Positions 1-8,444 of a DNA stretch of 64,000 bases are shown here, one piece after another. The DNA is from Prosthecobacter dejongeii. GTDB taxonomy: Bacteria; Verrucomicrobiota; Verrucomicrobiia; Verrucomicrobiales; Verrucomicrobiaceae. The translations under genes were made by a program, and so were the position numbers. How positions within the stretch are numbered: position 1 is the stretch's first letter; each line of letters begins with the position of its first letter. The stretch spans positions 124,001-188,000 of the forward strand of contig NZ_JACHIF010000009.1 in NCBI RefSeq assembly GCF_014203045.1, read 5' to 3'. The notes beneath the pieces are model-generated. The model ran no database searches, was not told the origin of the DNA, and saw only the letters and a list, made by a program, of their open reading frames with translations.

Positions 1-1119
1 GTGCAAAAAACGCACCCCAGAAACATCCAAATCCGACAAGACCGGAAAAATGGTACTGAATGTATCAAACCCATGCCCGATCCATGGCCGATCCACCACA
101 TTGGCCAAGGTGGCCTTGGCCAAATCCACCCGTAAGGAAGAGGTGAAGACAGAGGCCTTTTCCTCCACGAGCAATCCCCGCAAACGCTCCCCCAACTTGC
201 CACTGGAAACCAGGGCCACGGAGAAAACAGCCAGCAGGATAGCCACTGCCACTACCATCTTTCGGAACAATCCCTGCTTCATCGCAGCCGTGGTGATCCA
301 CACCGCCATGCCGACGAAAAAGATCAACAGACCACCCCTTGAGGTGTTCATGAAAATGGTGATCAACGGCAAAAAGAACAGCCCTGCAAAGATCCACCCC
401 AAATAAGACTTTCTCCGGTAGGTATCATAAGTCGCAGCCGCGCATAGGATGCACGTGATTGCATTCAAACTCGACGTGTGGTTTCGATTTGCAAACGGGC
501 CAAAACTGCTGCCCAGCGGATCTTGCGGCCACCAGGAAAAAGGATAGCCTGCACTGTGGATCCACGAGGCCCCCGCTACCAGCGCCCCCCCCGCAGCCAG
601 AGTGTATAAACACCAGCGGCGGCCCTCATCAGAGATCTTTTGCCCTAAGCACGTCCACAGCCACGCCATCCCAGCCATGACCACCAACCAGGATTCAAAA
701 CTGGCTCGCGGATCTGGTGAGAGTGTCTGTGGCACTGCAATGCCCCAGGATTCCAGCAAGCTATCACGCCACGGGGCCTGAATGCCAAACCAACTCCCAG
801 GCAGCAGCCCCACCAAAGGAACCAAGCCGAAGATTAACAGACTCACCGCCGCAATACCTGGCAACCGAAAAGCTGGAGGAGCGAAGACCACCGCCCCGCC
901 CATCAAGCAACACACCGCCCCAAGGGACCAAACCCCGGATCCAGATCCCAACAAAAACGAAGCGATCACGACCAGGGCCAGTAGCACGCCCCGCCAGCCA
1001 GGCGCTGTCTCTTCAGCCTCACTCTTCTCCACAGACACTCGCCTCCGCTTGAATACTTTGACCTTTTGCAAAGGCACTTCCGTTTCGGATTTATCAGCGC
1101 TTAGCGGGTTGGATGACAT
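1..1119 (-). CDS. O-antigen ligase/polymerase-like membrane protein (3' end outside window)
   Basis: The frame opens with ATG at 1119 and stays open to base 1, giving 373 codons with the C-terminus missing. The translation starts MSSNPLSADKS and has a charged N-terminal tail followed by many hydrophobic segments (for example around residues 45-60, 85-105, 170-185 and 240-275). A motif FGPFANRNHTSS near residue 210 and MNTSRGG near residue 260 match the NRNH and SRGG signatures of the Wzy_C/O-antigen ligase family. These integral membrane proteins join or polymerise lipid-linked glycans at the periplasmic face. It lies 39 bp downstream of the WecA-like gene and is the last visible gene of the polysaccharide operon. 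Whether it is a ligase or a second polymerase cannot be decided from the fragment. Confidence 0.75.
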   Translation of the reverse strand, partial: MSSNPLSADKSETEVPLQKVKVFKRRRVSVEKSEAEETAPGWRGVLLALVVIASFLLGSGSGVWSLGAVCCLMGGAVVFAPPAFRLPGIAAVSLLIFGLVPLVGLLPGSWFGIQAPWRDSLLESWGIAVPQTLSPDPRASFESWLVVMAGMAWLWTCLGQKISDEGRRWCLYTLAAGGALVAGASWIHSAGYPFSWWPQDPLGSSFGPFANRNHTSSLNAITCILCAAATYDTYRRKSYLGWIFAGLFFLPLITIFMNTSRGGLLIFFVGMAVWITTAAMKQGLFRKMVVAVAILLAVFSVALVSSGKLGERLRGLLVEEKASVFTSSLRVDLAKATLANVVDRPWIGHGFDTFSTIFPVLSDLDVSGVRFLH

Positions 1120-1158
1120 CGGTTTGAAATTCAGTAAATAAACACGGAGTCCGGGGGA

Positions 1159-2622
1159 CTAGCGCGCATCTTCCCCGTCACTCAGCAGGGGCAGACCTTG
1201 CCATCTTTCCAGGCACCGTTCGAGTACCGTCACCAGCTCTTCTGCACGGCGCAGCCATTCATCGGCCTCATGCTGATCCTCCGGCCGACGCAAGGTAAAG
1301 ACACGTCCGCCACTTAGCTGCACCACCACCGGTATTCCCCCCGGTTCAGTTTCCGGTAAAAATCCCATCCACTTCAACCGATGACGGAAAAGAGTTTCGA
1401 ATTCCTTCAAACTCCCACAGAGCTCAATGTCAAAGTCCAGCACTCTTGCGTGGGCGCGAGCATGTTCCAGCCGGTGCCTACGTTCCATCGCGATGTCTAT
1501 CTGCTGGCGCAAATTTGACCAACTGCGCACATAGCCCAGGTAGCGAGCAGCACCGATGGCCAAAAGAAATAGCACGGCCCCCGCCACGGGTAAGGCAACT
1601 CCCTTTGTTAGCAAAATGCTGATGCCCACCAGACTGAGAACCACACAGACCGAATACATCGCCACCAGCGCGCGCCCCTTGCTGTAACCCAGAAGGATTA
1701 ACCGATGATGAATGTGCTCAGCATCCGCCCGAAAGATTGGCACCCCACGGATCGAGCGCCGGAGAATGGCAAAGGCCGTGTCTAAAATCGGCACACCCAG
1801 GGCGATCACGATCACCAAAAGAGCCGCGATGATCGAGCCCTTATTGGAACATTTCAGCGAGACTGACGCGACGAAAAAGCCGATCAAATACGCGCCGCCA
1901 TCCCCTAGAAAAATCTTCGCTGGCGGAAAATTAAAAAACAAAAATCCAGACAGCGCTCCCGCCATCACAATGGAAGCAATCATCACGTCCGAGAACCCAG
2001 AAATGAACCCCACAAAGGCCAGCGTGAGTGAAAGGAAAAGCCCAAACCCACCCGCCAGACCGTCCATCCCATCAATCAAATTGATCACATTGGGAATAGC
2101 GACCAACCAGAGCAATGTCAGTGGCAAGCTCCACCACCCGAGCTCAAGCCCCCCTGGACCAAAGGGATTGCTCAGTACGTCAATGGATAGACCGAAGGAG
2201 TAAAGGATTAACGCCGCACCGATCTGTCCCACCAGCTTGACCCGCGCCCCCAAAGGCTTCAGATCATCCACCAATCCCACCGAAAACATGAGCGAATTGC
2301 AGAGGATCAAAGGCAACCACCCATCGAAGGCTCCTCGACGGAACCAGAAGGCCACCCCGATGCCCAGCATCAGCGCGAAGTAAATCGGTGCCCCCCCAAG
2401 GCGAGACACCGGCTTCTCATGCAGTTTACGTCTTCCATCAGGTGCGTCTAGCCCCAGCGTCCCTTGACGTTTGATCACCCTCCAGGTTCCAACCCAACTG
2501 ATCATCATGGCCCCTATGAAAAAGATCACGATCTCTTCCCAGCCAAAGAGCTGAGGCCTCAAAGGCCCTACAAACTCAGCAGAGTTTTTCGCGAGAGCCA
2601 GCATGGCAGTGATCCTATCCAT
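1159..2622 (-). CDS. WecA/MraY-type undecaprenyl-phosphate sugar-1-phosphate transferase with C-terminal extension
   Basis: This is a 487-residue polytopic membrane protein of the glycosyltransferase 4 (MraY/WecA/TagO) family, which transfers a HexNAc-1-phosphate to undecaprenyl phosphate and so starts glycan assembly on the cytoplasmic membrane. Family motifs are visible: DGRRKLHEKPVSRLGG at residues 62-77, the DD pair at 119-120, NLIDGMDGLAGG at 181-192, FLGDGGAYLIGF at 238-249 and the cytoplasmic DAEHIHHRL at 300-308. WecA-like proteins usually end near 350 residues; here a soluble tail of about 110 residues rich in R, E and L follows the last membrane segment. It lies 5 bp downstream of the WbuB-like gene. 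Substrate sugar is not determinable. The start at 2622 gives a normal N-terminus. Confidence 0.9.
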   Translation of the reverse strand: MDRITAMLALAKNSAEFVGPLRPQLFGWEEIVIFFIGAMMISWVGTWRVIKRQGTLGLDAPDGRRKLHEKPVSRLGGAPIYFALMLGIGVAFWFRRGAFDGWLPLILCNSLMFSVGLVDDLKPLGARVKLVGQIGAALILYSFGLSIDVLSNPFGPGGLELGWWSLPLTLLWLVAIPNVINLIDGMDGLAGGFGLFLSLTLAFVGFISGFSDVMIASIVMAGALSGFLFFNFPPAKIFLGDGGAYLIGFFVASVSLKCSNKGSIIAALLVIVIALGVPILDTAFAILRRSIRGVPIFRADAEHIHHRLILLGYSKGRALVAMYSVCVVLSLVGISILLTKGVALPVAGAVLFLLAIGAARYLGYVRSWSNLRQQIDIAMERRHRLEHARAHARVLDFDIELCGSLKEFETLFRHRLKWMGFLPETEPGGIPVVVQLSGGRVFTLRRPEDQHEADEWLRRAEELVTVLERCLERWQGLPLLSDGEDAR

Positions 2623-2627
2623 TCAAT

Positions 2628-3842
2628 TCACGATTCTTTTCCAGCCTCTTCAATGACTTGAATCAATCGAGAGCGCAAGACTTCCATGGCAAATTCCTTG
2701 GCTAAGCTTTGAGCCGCAGGATTCGGCTCCGTAAAGCGTCGTTCGGCAGCTAACAAAATCATCTTTCGCACTTCTGCCGGGTGCCCATTTTCCACCGCCC
2801 AATGGTCTCCAGGCGGTAATTGGGTTGCGAGATCTCGCAAGTGACTCTCCTTAGGCCCCAAGGTTAGAAAAGGAATACCGAGGGCCAAAATATTGTAAAT
2901 TTTACAGGGGTGAACAATCCCCACAAACGGATCTCCCAGCACCACCGTATGAAGATCCGCCGAGGACAAAGAGCCTGCCAGTTTGGCCATCGGCTGATAC
3001 GGTAAAGTCGTGATGTTAGGCAGCCCATGCCGATCACGAAAACGCTTCACCTTTTCAAGTTCACTGCCACCGCCGACGAAGAGAAAATGAATGTGCGACT
3101 GTCCCACCAACTCATGCGCAGACTCCAGCAACGCATCCAGGGGATGGCAGGGACTGTGGTTCCCCGAATACATCACCACGAATTTTTCAGTCAGCCCATG
3201 CTCTGCTCGAAAGGCCTGTCGGCCATCCTCATCGTAGCGCACTGCGGCATCATGGGACCAGGGAGGATCCGTATGGATCACCTCCGCAGGTACCCCTTTA
3301 GCCTCCAACCTCGCGGCCATGAACCGATCTAGCGCGATAATGCGAGAGGCCTGGCGGAAACTCCACCGCTGGAGCAGGCTCAGTACTCTTTCCACTAATC
3401 CGCCAGCCTTCAGCCACCCGGCAGCCACGGCTTCATCCGGATTCAAATCCATGATCCAGGGCACCACCGCTCCACCTTTGATCTTCGTCATGGCCGTCCC
3501 CAAAGTCGAGATCAGAGGAGGTGAGGTCAAACACACTGTGACATCAAATTTTTTGAGCCGCAGCAAAATCAATGTCGCACTTAACCAAAAGCTCGCAAAG
3601 TCCACAAGCCGTCTCCATTTCGCCCCCTTCCCCAGACCCGGCGTCCAGATCCGTTGAATATCAATCCCGCGCCAGACTTCATGGCTTGGATAGCGATTTT
3701 GCGGATTGTCATATCCACGAGAGGAAGCCACCACCGTTACCTCGTGTCCCGCTTCTTTCAAACCCAGAGCCAGCTCAGTCAGATACTGCGCCGTCGCCAC
3801 ATGGTCCGGATAAAAACACTGATTGAGAAGCAAAACGCGCAT
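2628..3842 (-). CDS. WbuB-like family 4 glycosyltransferase
   Basis: The 404-residue protein begins MRVLLLNQCFYPD, the typical GT4 (GT-B fold) opening with the nucleotide-sugar glycosyltransferase N-domain. It has the WbuB-like layout: a hydrophobic strand with CLTSPPLIST, PWIMDLNPDEA, and the C-domain segments VVMYSGNHSP, FVGGGSE and a late GIPFLTLG in place of the usual E-x7-E loop. WbuB-type enzymes add amino sugars to lipid-linked O-antigen precursors. It lies between the GT2 gene (4 bp upstream) and the WecA-like gene (5 bp downstream), which fits an early step on the same glycan. The donor sugar cannot be read from the sequence. Confidence 0.85.
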   Translation of the reverse strand: MRVLLLNQCFYPDHVATAQYLTELALGLKEAGHEVTVVASSRGYDNPQNRYPSHEVWRGIDIQRIWTPGLGKGAKWRRLVDFASFWLSATLILLRLKKFDVTVCLTSPPLISTLGTAMTKIKGGAVVPWIMDLNPDEAVAAGWLKAGGLVERVLSLLQRWSFRQASRIIALDRFMAARLEAKGVPAEVIHTDPPWSHDAAVRYDEDGRQAFRAEHGLTEKFVVMYSGNHSPCHPLDALLESAHELVGQSHIHFLFVGGGSELEKVKRFRDRHGLPNITTLPYQPMAKLAGSLSSADLHTVVLGDPFVGIVHPCKIYNILALGIPFLTLGPKESHLRDLATQLPPGDHWAVENGHPAEVRKMILLAAERRFTEPNPAAQSLAKEFAMEVLRSRLIQVIEEAGKES

Positions 3843-3846
3843 GATG

Positions 3847-4584
3847 TCAGCCTACAACAATGCCCCTTTCTGAACGGATTTTCCACACATCCTTAGCCAT
3901 CCGCCAGGAATCCCGAATCATGCTCACTTTTCCTCCTGCCACCTCGCACCAGTCAATCGGCACTTCCTCGATCGGGCATCCGATTTTCAGCAAAGCCACC
4001 ATCAGCTCCACATCAAAGGCAAATCCACGGATAGCTAAGGAGCGTGCCACCTGCTCATACGCCAGCCGAGGCACCAATTTCAACCCACACTGGGAATCAT
4101 ACACGGGCACGTTCAGCATCTCAGAAACCAGTGTGGCATAGACTCGGCCTAACAAATGCCGCTTCAAAAGACGCTGCACGTTTTTCCCCAACATCTTGAC
4201 GCGTGAAGCGAACACCGCACGCGAGCGGCTGTCTTGCGATCGCACGATACCGATCAATCTCGCCACCTCCCGGGCAGGGCATGCGCCATCGGCATCCACA
4301 AATGCCAACCACTCTTCATCCACAGCCTGCGCCCAGCCTTCATAAACAGCCCCACCTTTCCCCACATTTTCATCCAGCATCAGCGGTGACTTTAGGCAGT
4401 GATACTGCACCTGCCACGCGTCCAAGAGGGCCTTCATTTTCAACTGCTCATCAGCCCCAGATCCGTCCTCCACCACCATGACCCGTACATCTCCTAGACG
4501 ATCCATCTCCGCACAGAGCTCTGGCAGGAATAGACCGATCCGCGAACTCTCACGGTAGCAAGGGACAATGAGCAACACCTTCAT
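3847..4584 (-). CDS. Dolichyl-phosphate-mannose-synthase-like GT2 glycosyltransferase
   Basis: The start is taken as the ATG at 4584 (MKVLLIVPCYRES), which overlaps the stop of the upstream gene in a TAATG arrangement, rather than an upstream in-frame start that would add 70 residues overlapping the neighbour. The 245-residue product is a GT-A fold family 2 enzyme: VPCYRESSRI for the nucleotide site, VVEDGSGADE, ENVGKGGAVYEGW and the metal-binding AFVDADGACP. The QCGLKLVPR and FAFDVELMVAL segments are typical of the DPM1/DPG-synthase subgroup that glycosylates polyprenyl phosphate. No C-terminal membrane anchor is seen. Translational coupling to the next GT2 gene is implied by the overlap. 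Confidence 0.88.
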   Translation of the reverse strand: MKVLLIVPCYRESSRIGLFLPELCAEMDRLGDVRVMVVEDGSGADEQLKMKALLDAWQVQYHCLKSPLMLDENVGKGGAVYEGWAQAVDEEWLAFVDADGACPAREVARLIGIVRSQDSRSRAVFASRVKMLGKNVQRLLKRHLLGRVYATLVSEMLNVPVYDSQCGLKLVPRLAYEQVARSLAIRGFAFDVELMVALLKIGCPIEEVPIDWCEVAGGKVSMIRDSWRMAKDVWKIRSERGIVVG

Positions 4585-5423
4585 TACGCTGGTTTCCCCG
4601 TTCTCTGGGCTTCCTGAATCTTCAACCGAATTTCGCCAAAGTATCGCCGTTTCAGCATGCCAAAACGAAGCCCGTTCAGACCATCTAAAAACCCCCTTTT
4701 CAAAATCACTGCCACGGCCCAATAGAGCCAAGCCAACCACCAGCGGTCCATCCACCGATACTTGAATCTTTGCCGATCCGTCAATGTCGCCCAAGCCTCA
4801 GGCCCCGCCGACTGAAGCCATAAAAATCGGTTTGCCTCCCAGGACGAGTATTCATTGTGCCGGGCCAAGTAATTTTTTAAGCCCCGGTAATCATGGTGAA
4901 CTAAACGAGTCTTTAAAACACCAGTGGTCCCACTCAGCACAGGATGCTCATGCACCTCCATATCCAGACGGCTCCAGGCATCCTCCGGAAAACGCTCATA
5001 CTCACCTGCCCCCGTTTTGATCAAGGCCAGTTTATGAAACACATCCCCATGTCTCAAAGGAGCCCCCATAAACCAATTGGTAAAAGACAGCCAAAAGCCT
5101 ACATGCGAAGTCGTGGTTAAAGTGCGCCTCAGCTCCGCCACAAAAGATTCATTCACGCGCTCATCCGCATCCAAAAAAAGCACCCAAGGATGTTTAAATC
5201 GGTGATTTCGGAGAGTCCAATTTCGCTTTTTGGGAAACTGCCCGTTCCACTCAAACTGCAGCACCGTCGCCCCAGCTCCATGGGCCAAGTCCACAGTACC
5301 ATCCGTACTCCCAGAATCCACCACCACCACCTCATCAAAAGCGCCCAAGGCCGCCAAGCAGCCAGGCAAATTCACCTCCTCGTTTTTGACAGGGATGCAG
5401 ATGGAAACAGGTAGATCACTCAT
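4584..5423 (-). CDS. WaaE/KdtX-like GT2 glycosyltransferase
   Basis: This 279-residue GT-A enzyme starts MSDLPVSICIPVKNEEVNLPGCL. It shows VVVDSGSTDGT, the FPKKRNWTL segment and the metal-binding FLDADERV, which together are characteristic of the WaaE/LgtF-like group that adds glucose or another hexose to lipopolysaccharide or exopolysaccharide backbones. The C-terminal third (WRWLAWLYWAVAVILKRGFLDG-like) is amphipathic and basic and probably sits on the membrane surface. Its stop codon overlaps the start of the DPM-like gene by one base. It lies 54 bp downstream of the acetyltransferase gene. The acceptor is unknown. Confidence 0.87.
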   Translation of the reverse strand: MSDLPVSICIPVKNEEVNLPGCLAALGAFDEVVVVDSGSTDGTVDLAHGAGATVLQFEWNGQFPKKRNWTLRNHRFKHPWVLFLDADERVNESFVAELRRTLTTTSHVGFWLSFTNWFMGAPLRHGDVFHKLALIKTGAGEYERFPEDAWSRLDMEVHEHPVLSGTTGVLKTRLVHHDYRGLKNYLARHNEYSSWEANRFLWLQSAGPEAWATLTDRQRFKYRWMDRWWLAWLYWAVAVILKRGFLDGLNGLRFGMLKRRYFGEIRLKIQEAQRTGKPA

Positions 5424-5477
5424 AGTGATGACGGAGTAGGATTAGAGCACACATGCAGTCAGCCAAGATGAATGCCG

Positions 5478-6038
5478 TCATGAAATGGCATCCTTCACGA
5501 CACGTTGTTTGATGATTGTGGCAGGATTTCCCGCCACTACCACCCAAGCTGAGACATCTTTCATAACAACGGCTCTTGCCCCAACTACCGAACCTTCAGC
5601 AACCGTCACATCAGGTCCCACAAAAGCATCCGCACAAATCCAGGCTGACGACTCAATCACAATCGGCAGCTTGATCAGAGGCATCTCCATAGACCGATAG
5701 TCATGCGTTCCAGCGCAAAGATGTACACGCTGTGAAATGGTCACATGCTCCCCAATCTTCACCCGTCCCAAGTTATAAACCAAAGCCCATTCGCCGATGC
5801 ACGACCAGTCACCGATCTCCAAATTCCACGGGTAATAAATATGGGCCGAAGGGTAAATATTCACCGCTTTGCCCACCTGAGCACCGAACAACCTCAACCA
5901 CCAACGGCGGAATCCAAAGCAAGGTCGAGGACTCCATTCAAACACCACGCGTCCCAACATCCACAACACCCGCAACGCCTTTTCCTGCGGCGAGTATTTG
6001 ACTGCTAGCCGATTTTGCTCAGTAGAACTTGAGATCAT
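5478..6038 (-). CDS. WcaF-like left-handed beta-helix acyltransferase
   Basis: The 186-residue protein belongs to the hexapeptide-repeat (LbH) acyltransferases closest in layout to WcaF of colanic acid synthesis. An N-terminal helical part (KALRVLWMLGRVVFEWSPR) is followed by hexapeptide turns such as VNIYPSAHIYYPWNLEIGDWSCIGE, VKIGEHVTISQ, the catalytic-His region LCAGTHDY, and a closing VAEGSVVGARAVVMKDVSAW-VVAGNPA. The enzyme would O-acetylate a sugar of the cluster's repeat unit using acetyl-CoA in the cytoplasm. It lies 28 bp downstream of its upstream GT4 neighbour's stop-side boundary, in the same transcription direction. Confidence 0.87.
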   Translation of the reverse strand: MISSSTEQNRLAVKYSPQEKALRVLWMLGRVVFEWSPRPCFGFRRWWLRLFGAQVGKAVNIYPSAHIYYPWNLEIGDWSCIGEWALVYNLGRVKIGEHVTISQRVHLCAGTHDYRSMEMPLIKLPIVIESSAWICADAFVGPDVTVAEGSVVGARAVVMKDVSAWVVVAGNPATIIKQRVVKDAIS

Positions 6039-6066
6039 GGATCAGAGCAGAATAAAAGAGGCGTAT

Positions 6067-7266
6067 TCAAAAAAACACGCATTCAGGTGCTGGAGTGCCG
6101 TTCACTAGCCAGTGTTGCACAGAATGCATCTGACTGCCCACCAAATCCCAGGTAAAACGCTGTCCCACTAAGGCCCGGCCTCTCGTGCCCATTTCCTCCC
6201 GCTCAGCATCAGAGAGTTGAATCAACCGGCTGAGCCCATCCTGGATTTGACCGACATCGGGTGATACCTCGAATGCGGCTTGGGCTGTGACACCTTCCGG
6301 CAGATGACACATCGGCGTCATGATAACGGGCTTTGCATACGCCCAAGCCTCCAAGATGACCATGGGTAGCCCCTCGCTAAAAGAAGGGAGGATAAAAGCA
6401 TCACAATCGCGGTAAAGCTGCTCTTTTTCGCTTCCAAATTTTGGCCCAAGAAAACGCACCCTATCATCATCTTCAGAATTGATATTGCCCCCCTCGTTCC
6501 AGGCCATCTTCAGATTCACAGCTAATCTTTTTAATTCATCTTCATGCCCTCCTTCATCCCAACCTGCAATCGCCAAAACCCACTCAGAAGTCTTCCCTTG
6601 CTGCTTTGAAAGTGCCCCCCAAGCATGCAGTAGATTAACCAATCCTTTTTTGGGGTGCAACCGCCCTAAATAAAGCAAAACCTTTTTGTTAGGGGAAAGT
6701 TTATTCTGATTTCTCTGGATCAAATGATCAGCAGGTAAGTCAATCCCGTTAGGAATCACACAAATAGGATTTCGCAAACCGTAGCTACGGATAGCTTCGA
6801 GCTCAGCATGACACAGAGCCCGCAGGCATGAAGTCTCACTCAAATGACGACGTTCAAAAATCCGAGCTATCAACTTCTTCTTCCAGGCGGAATTTTTAAC
6901 AGCCCACGGATCCAGCATTCCATGGGGATGGATCACCTCAGGCTTACCCGTGCGCCTGCGCCAACGGGCAGCAACCCACGATGTGTAAGTCCACATCCCC
7001 TGGCTATGAACCACCTCGGGATCAAAGGCCGTTAATTTTTTGCCCATCCCCGGCGCATAGCCCAGACGTCGCGGCCCATAACAATCAAAGGTTTTCACAG
7101 CCAAGGGGCTCCATGTGGATCGGTCATCGTCCGTGAAGGAATCACGTCCCCCTAAGATGAGAATTTGATCACCACGGTTTTCCAGAGATTGAGCCAGCCG
7201 CCGATTCGCTTCTAGAAGCCCTCCAGCCAAGCGAGAAACACTGTCAATGACAAATGCAGACTTCAT
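6067..7266 (-). CDS. Family 4 glycosyltransferase
   Basis: The preferred start is ATG at 7266 (MKSAFVIDSVSRLAGGL), preceded by an AGAG ribosome-binding-like element; an in-frame GTG eight codons upstream would overlap the upstream gene. The 399-residue GT-B protein carries HSQGMWTYTSW and HPHGMLDPWA in the N-domain and, in the nucleotide-binding C-domain, VLLYLGRLHPKKGL, FLGPKFG and FILPSFSEGLPMVILEAWAYAKPVI, which contains the E-x7-E pattern of retaining GT4 enzymes. The H-P-H-G-M-L-DPWA sequence is common in exopolysaccharide GT4s. Base composition here is lower in GC than in most of the cluster. Donor and acceptor are unknown. Confidence 0.88.
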   Translation of the reverse strand: MKSAFVIDSVSRLAGGLLEANRRLAQSLENRGDQILILGGRDSFTDDDRSTWSPLAVKTFDCYGPRRLGYAPGMGKKLTAFDPEVVHSQGMWTYTSWVAARWRRRTGKPEVIHPHGMLDPWAVKNSAWKKKLIARIFERRHLSETSCLRALCHAELEAIRSYGLRNPICVIPNGIDLPADHLIQRNQNKLSPNKKVLLYLGRLHPKKGLVNLLHAWGALSKQQGKTSEWVLAIAGWDEGGHEDELKRLAVNLKMAWNEGGNINSEDDDRVRFLGPKFGSEKEQLYRDCDAFILPSFSEGLPMVILEAWAYAKPVIMTPMCHLPEGVTAQAAFEVSPDVGQIQDGLSRLIQLSDAEREEMGTRGRALVGQRFTWDLVGSQMHSVQHWLVNGTPAPECVFF

Positions 7267-7277
7267 TTGCTCTATTG

Positions 7278-8402
7278 TCAACGAACACACTCAGGAAACG
7301 AACTCTTCAAACAGTCTCCTAAGCTTTCTGCAAAATGATTTAATCCATATTCTGAAACGATCTTCAACCGCCCCCTTGCTCCCATTGCCCTTCGCTCCTC
7401 CGGGCTCATTCCATAACACTGTAACATTAACGAAGACAATTCGACTTCATTTCGCGGATCAAAACCATAACCATTGTATCCTGATACAAGGAGATCAGTA
7501 AAACAACCACATTTCTTTGAAAGCAAAACAGGAAGAGCCGAAGCCATAGCTTCATTCACGACTAATCCCCACGTCTCCTGCAAACTTGCTAAGATAAAAA
7601 CTTCTGCATGGCAATAAAACGGCAGCATCTCATCCATCTGCAAAAATCCTGGCAGTAAAATTTTATCAGCCAATCCTAAATATCTAATTTGACCCTCTAA
7701 TTCGGCACGTAAAGCCCCATCGCCACAGATCACTAAATCCCATGCTTTTTCGCGGCCACAGCCCTTTACGTATTGAGCAAAAGCTGAAAGAACAAAAGAA
7801 AGATTCTTTTCAGGAATGAATCGACTTACGACTAAAAAATAGGGTCGGTTTATTCCAGGAGGGTTGGTTTTTAGTGCAGTGTAGATTGAGTTATCGACCA
7901 CATCATAGCCTCTGTGAATACGTTCTGAATCATAACCTAACTTAATGAAATAATCACGATGTGGGCTACCTGCAACTAAGGCTGACTCATACAATGAGAG
8001 AATCTGAGCTTTACACCATTCCAGCCAACTGTGGCGCGGAGCACTATCTTCCTTACTATCAGACATCACAACAACAGGACGCCCATGAAAACGGCACCAG
8101 ATCAGAGCTGAGAGCATTCCAATATGGCTATATCCAGCCAGAACACAAGCATCAGGCTTCAGCTGATTTAAATGTCTCCAGACCTGTATTAGCCATTGAA
8201 GACGACTGACACTCTCCAGAGGCAAGTCAGTAACTGCATGTAGATAATCAACCCTCTTATGCTCCCAGCTATACTCCTTCTGTATAGGAGAGAGTTCCCA
8301 CCCCTCAATGTTCATTCCAGTCAATAGATCGCGTGAAGCTTTCAGCCGAGCCAGATGATAAGGCCCATAACTTATAAATCCTAGCAGAATAAGCGGTTTC
8401 AT
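7278..8402 (-). CDS. Family 4 glycosyltransferase
   Basis: ATG at 8402 (MKPLILLGFISYGPYHLARL) is chosen over an in-frame GTG four codons upstream. The 374-residue GT-B enzyme has an N-domain with VLAGYSHIGMLSALIWC and a C-domain with YFLVVSRFIPEKNLSFVL, LVICGDGALR, and the donor-binding VFILASLQETWGLVVNEAMASALPVLLS, where the E-x7-E loop is clear. It fits group 1 transferases that act on GDP- or UDP-sugars. It lies 11 bp upstream of the preceding GT4 start and 42 bp downstream of the polymerase gene. The gene is visibly AT-rich: a sampled 60-base line (7801-7860) has 22 G+C. Confidence 0.88.
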   Translation of the reverse strand: MKPLILLGFISYGPYHLARLKASRDLLTGMNIEGWELSPIQKEYSWEHKRVDYLHAVTDLPLESVSRLQWLIQVWRHLNQLKPDACVLAGYSHIGMLSALIWCRFHGRPVVVMSDSKEDSAPRHSWLEWCKAQILSLYESALVAGSPHRDYFIKLGYDSERIHRGYDVVDNSIYTALKTNPPGINRPYFLVVSRFIPEKNLSFVLSAFAQYVKGCGREKAWDLVICGDGALRAELEGQIRYLGLADKILLPGFLQMDEMLPFYCHAEVFILASLQETWGLVVNEAMASALPVLLSKKCGCFTDLLVSGYNGYGFDPRNEVELSSLMLQCYGMSPEERRAMGARGRLKIVSEYGLNHFAESLGDCLKSSFPECVR

Positions 8403-8444
8403 TTTTGTAACCACAAATCAGTAAGAACGTCTGTTAACTTTCAC

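Noticed and set aside
65-613. Minus-strand short frames in the first 600 bp
   Set aside because: They are in other frames of the partial O-antigen-ligase-like gene, whose own frame is continuous from 1119 to the window edge with membrane segments and family motifs.
4585-4794. 70-codon N-terminal extension of the DPM-like GT2 gene
   Set aside because: The extension lies entirely within the upstream GT2 gene, and the internal ATG at 4584 matches the family N-terminus and forms a TAATG coupling.
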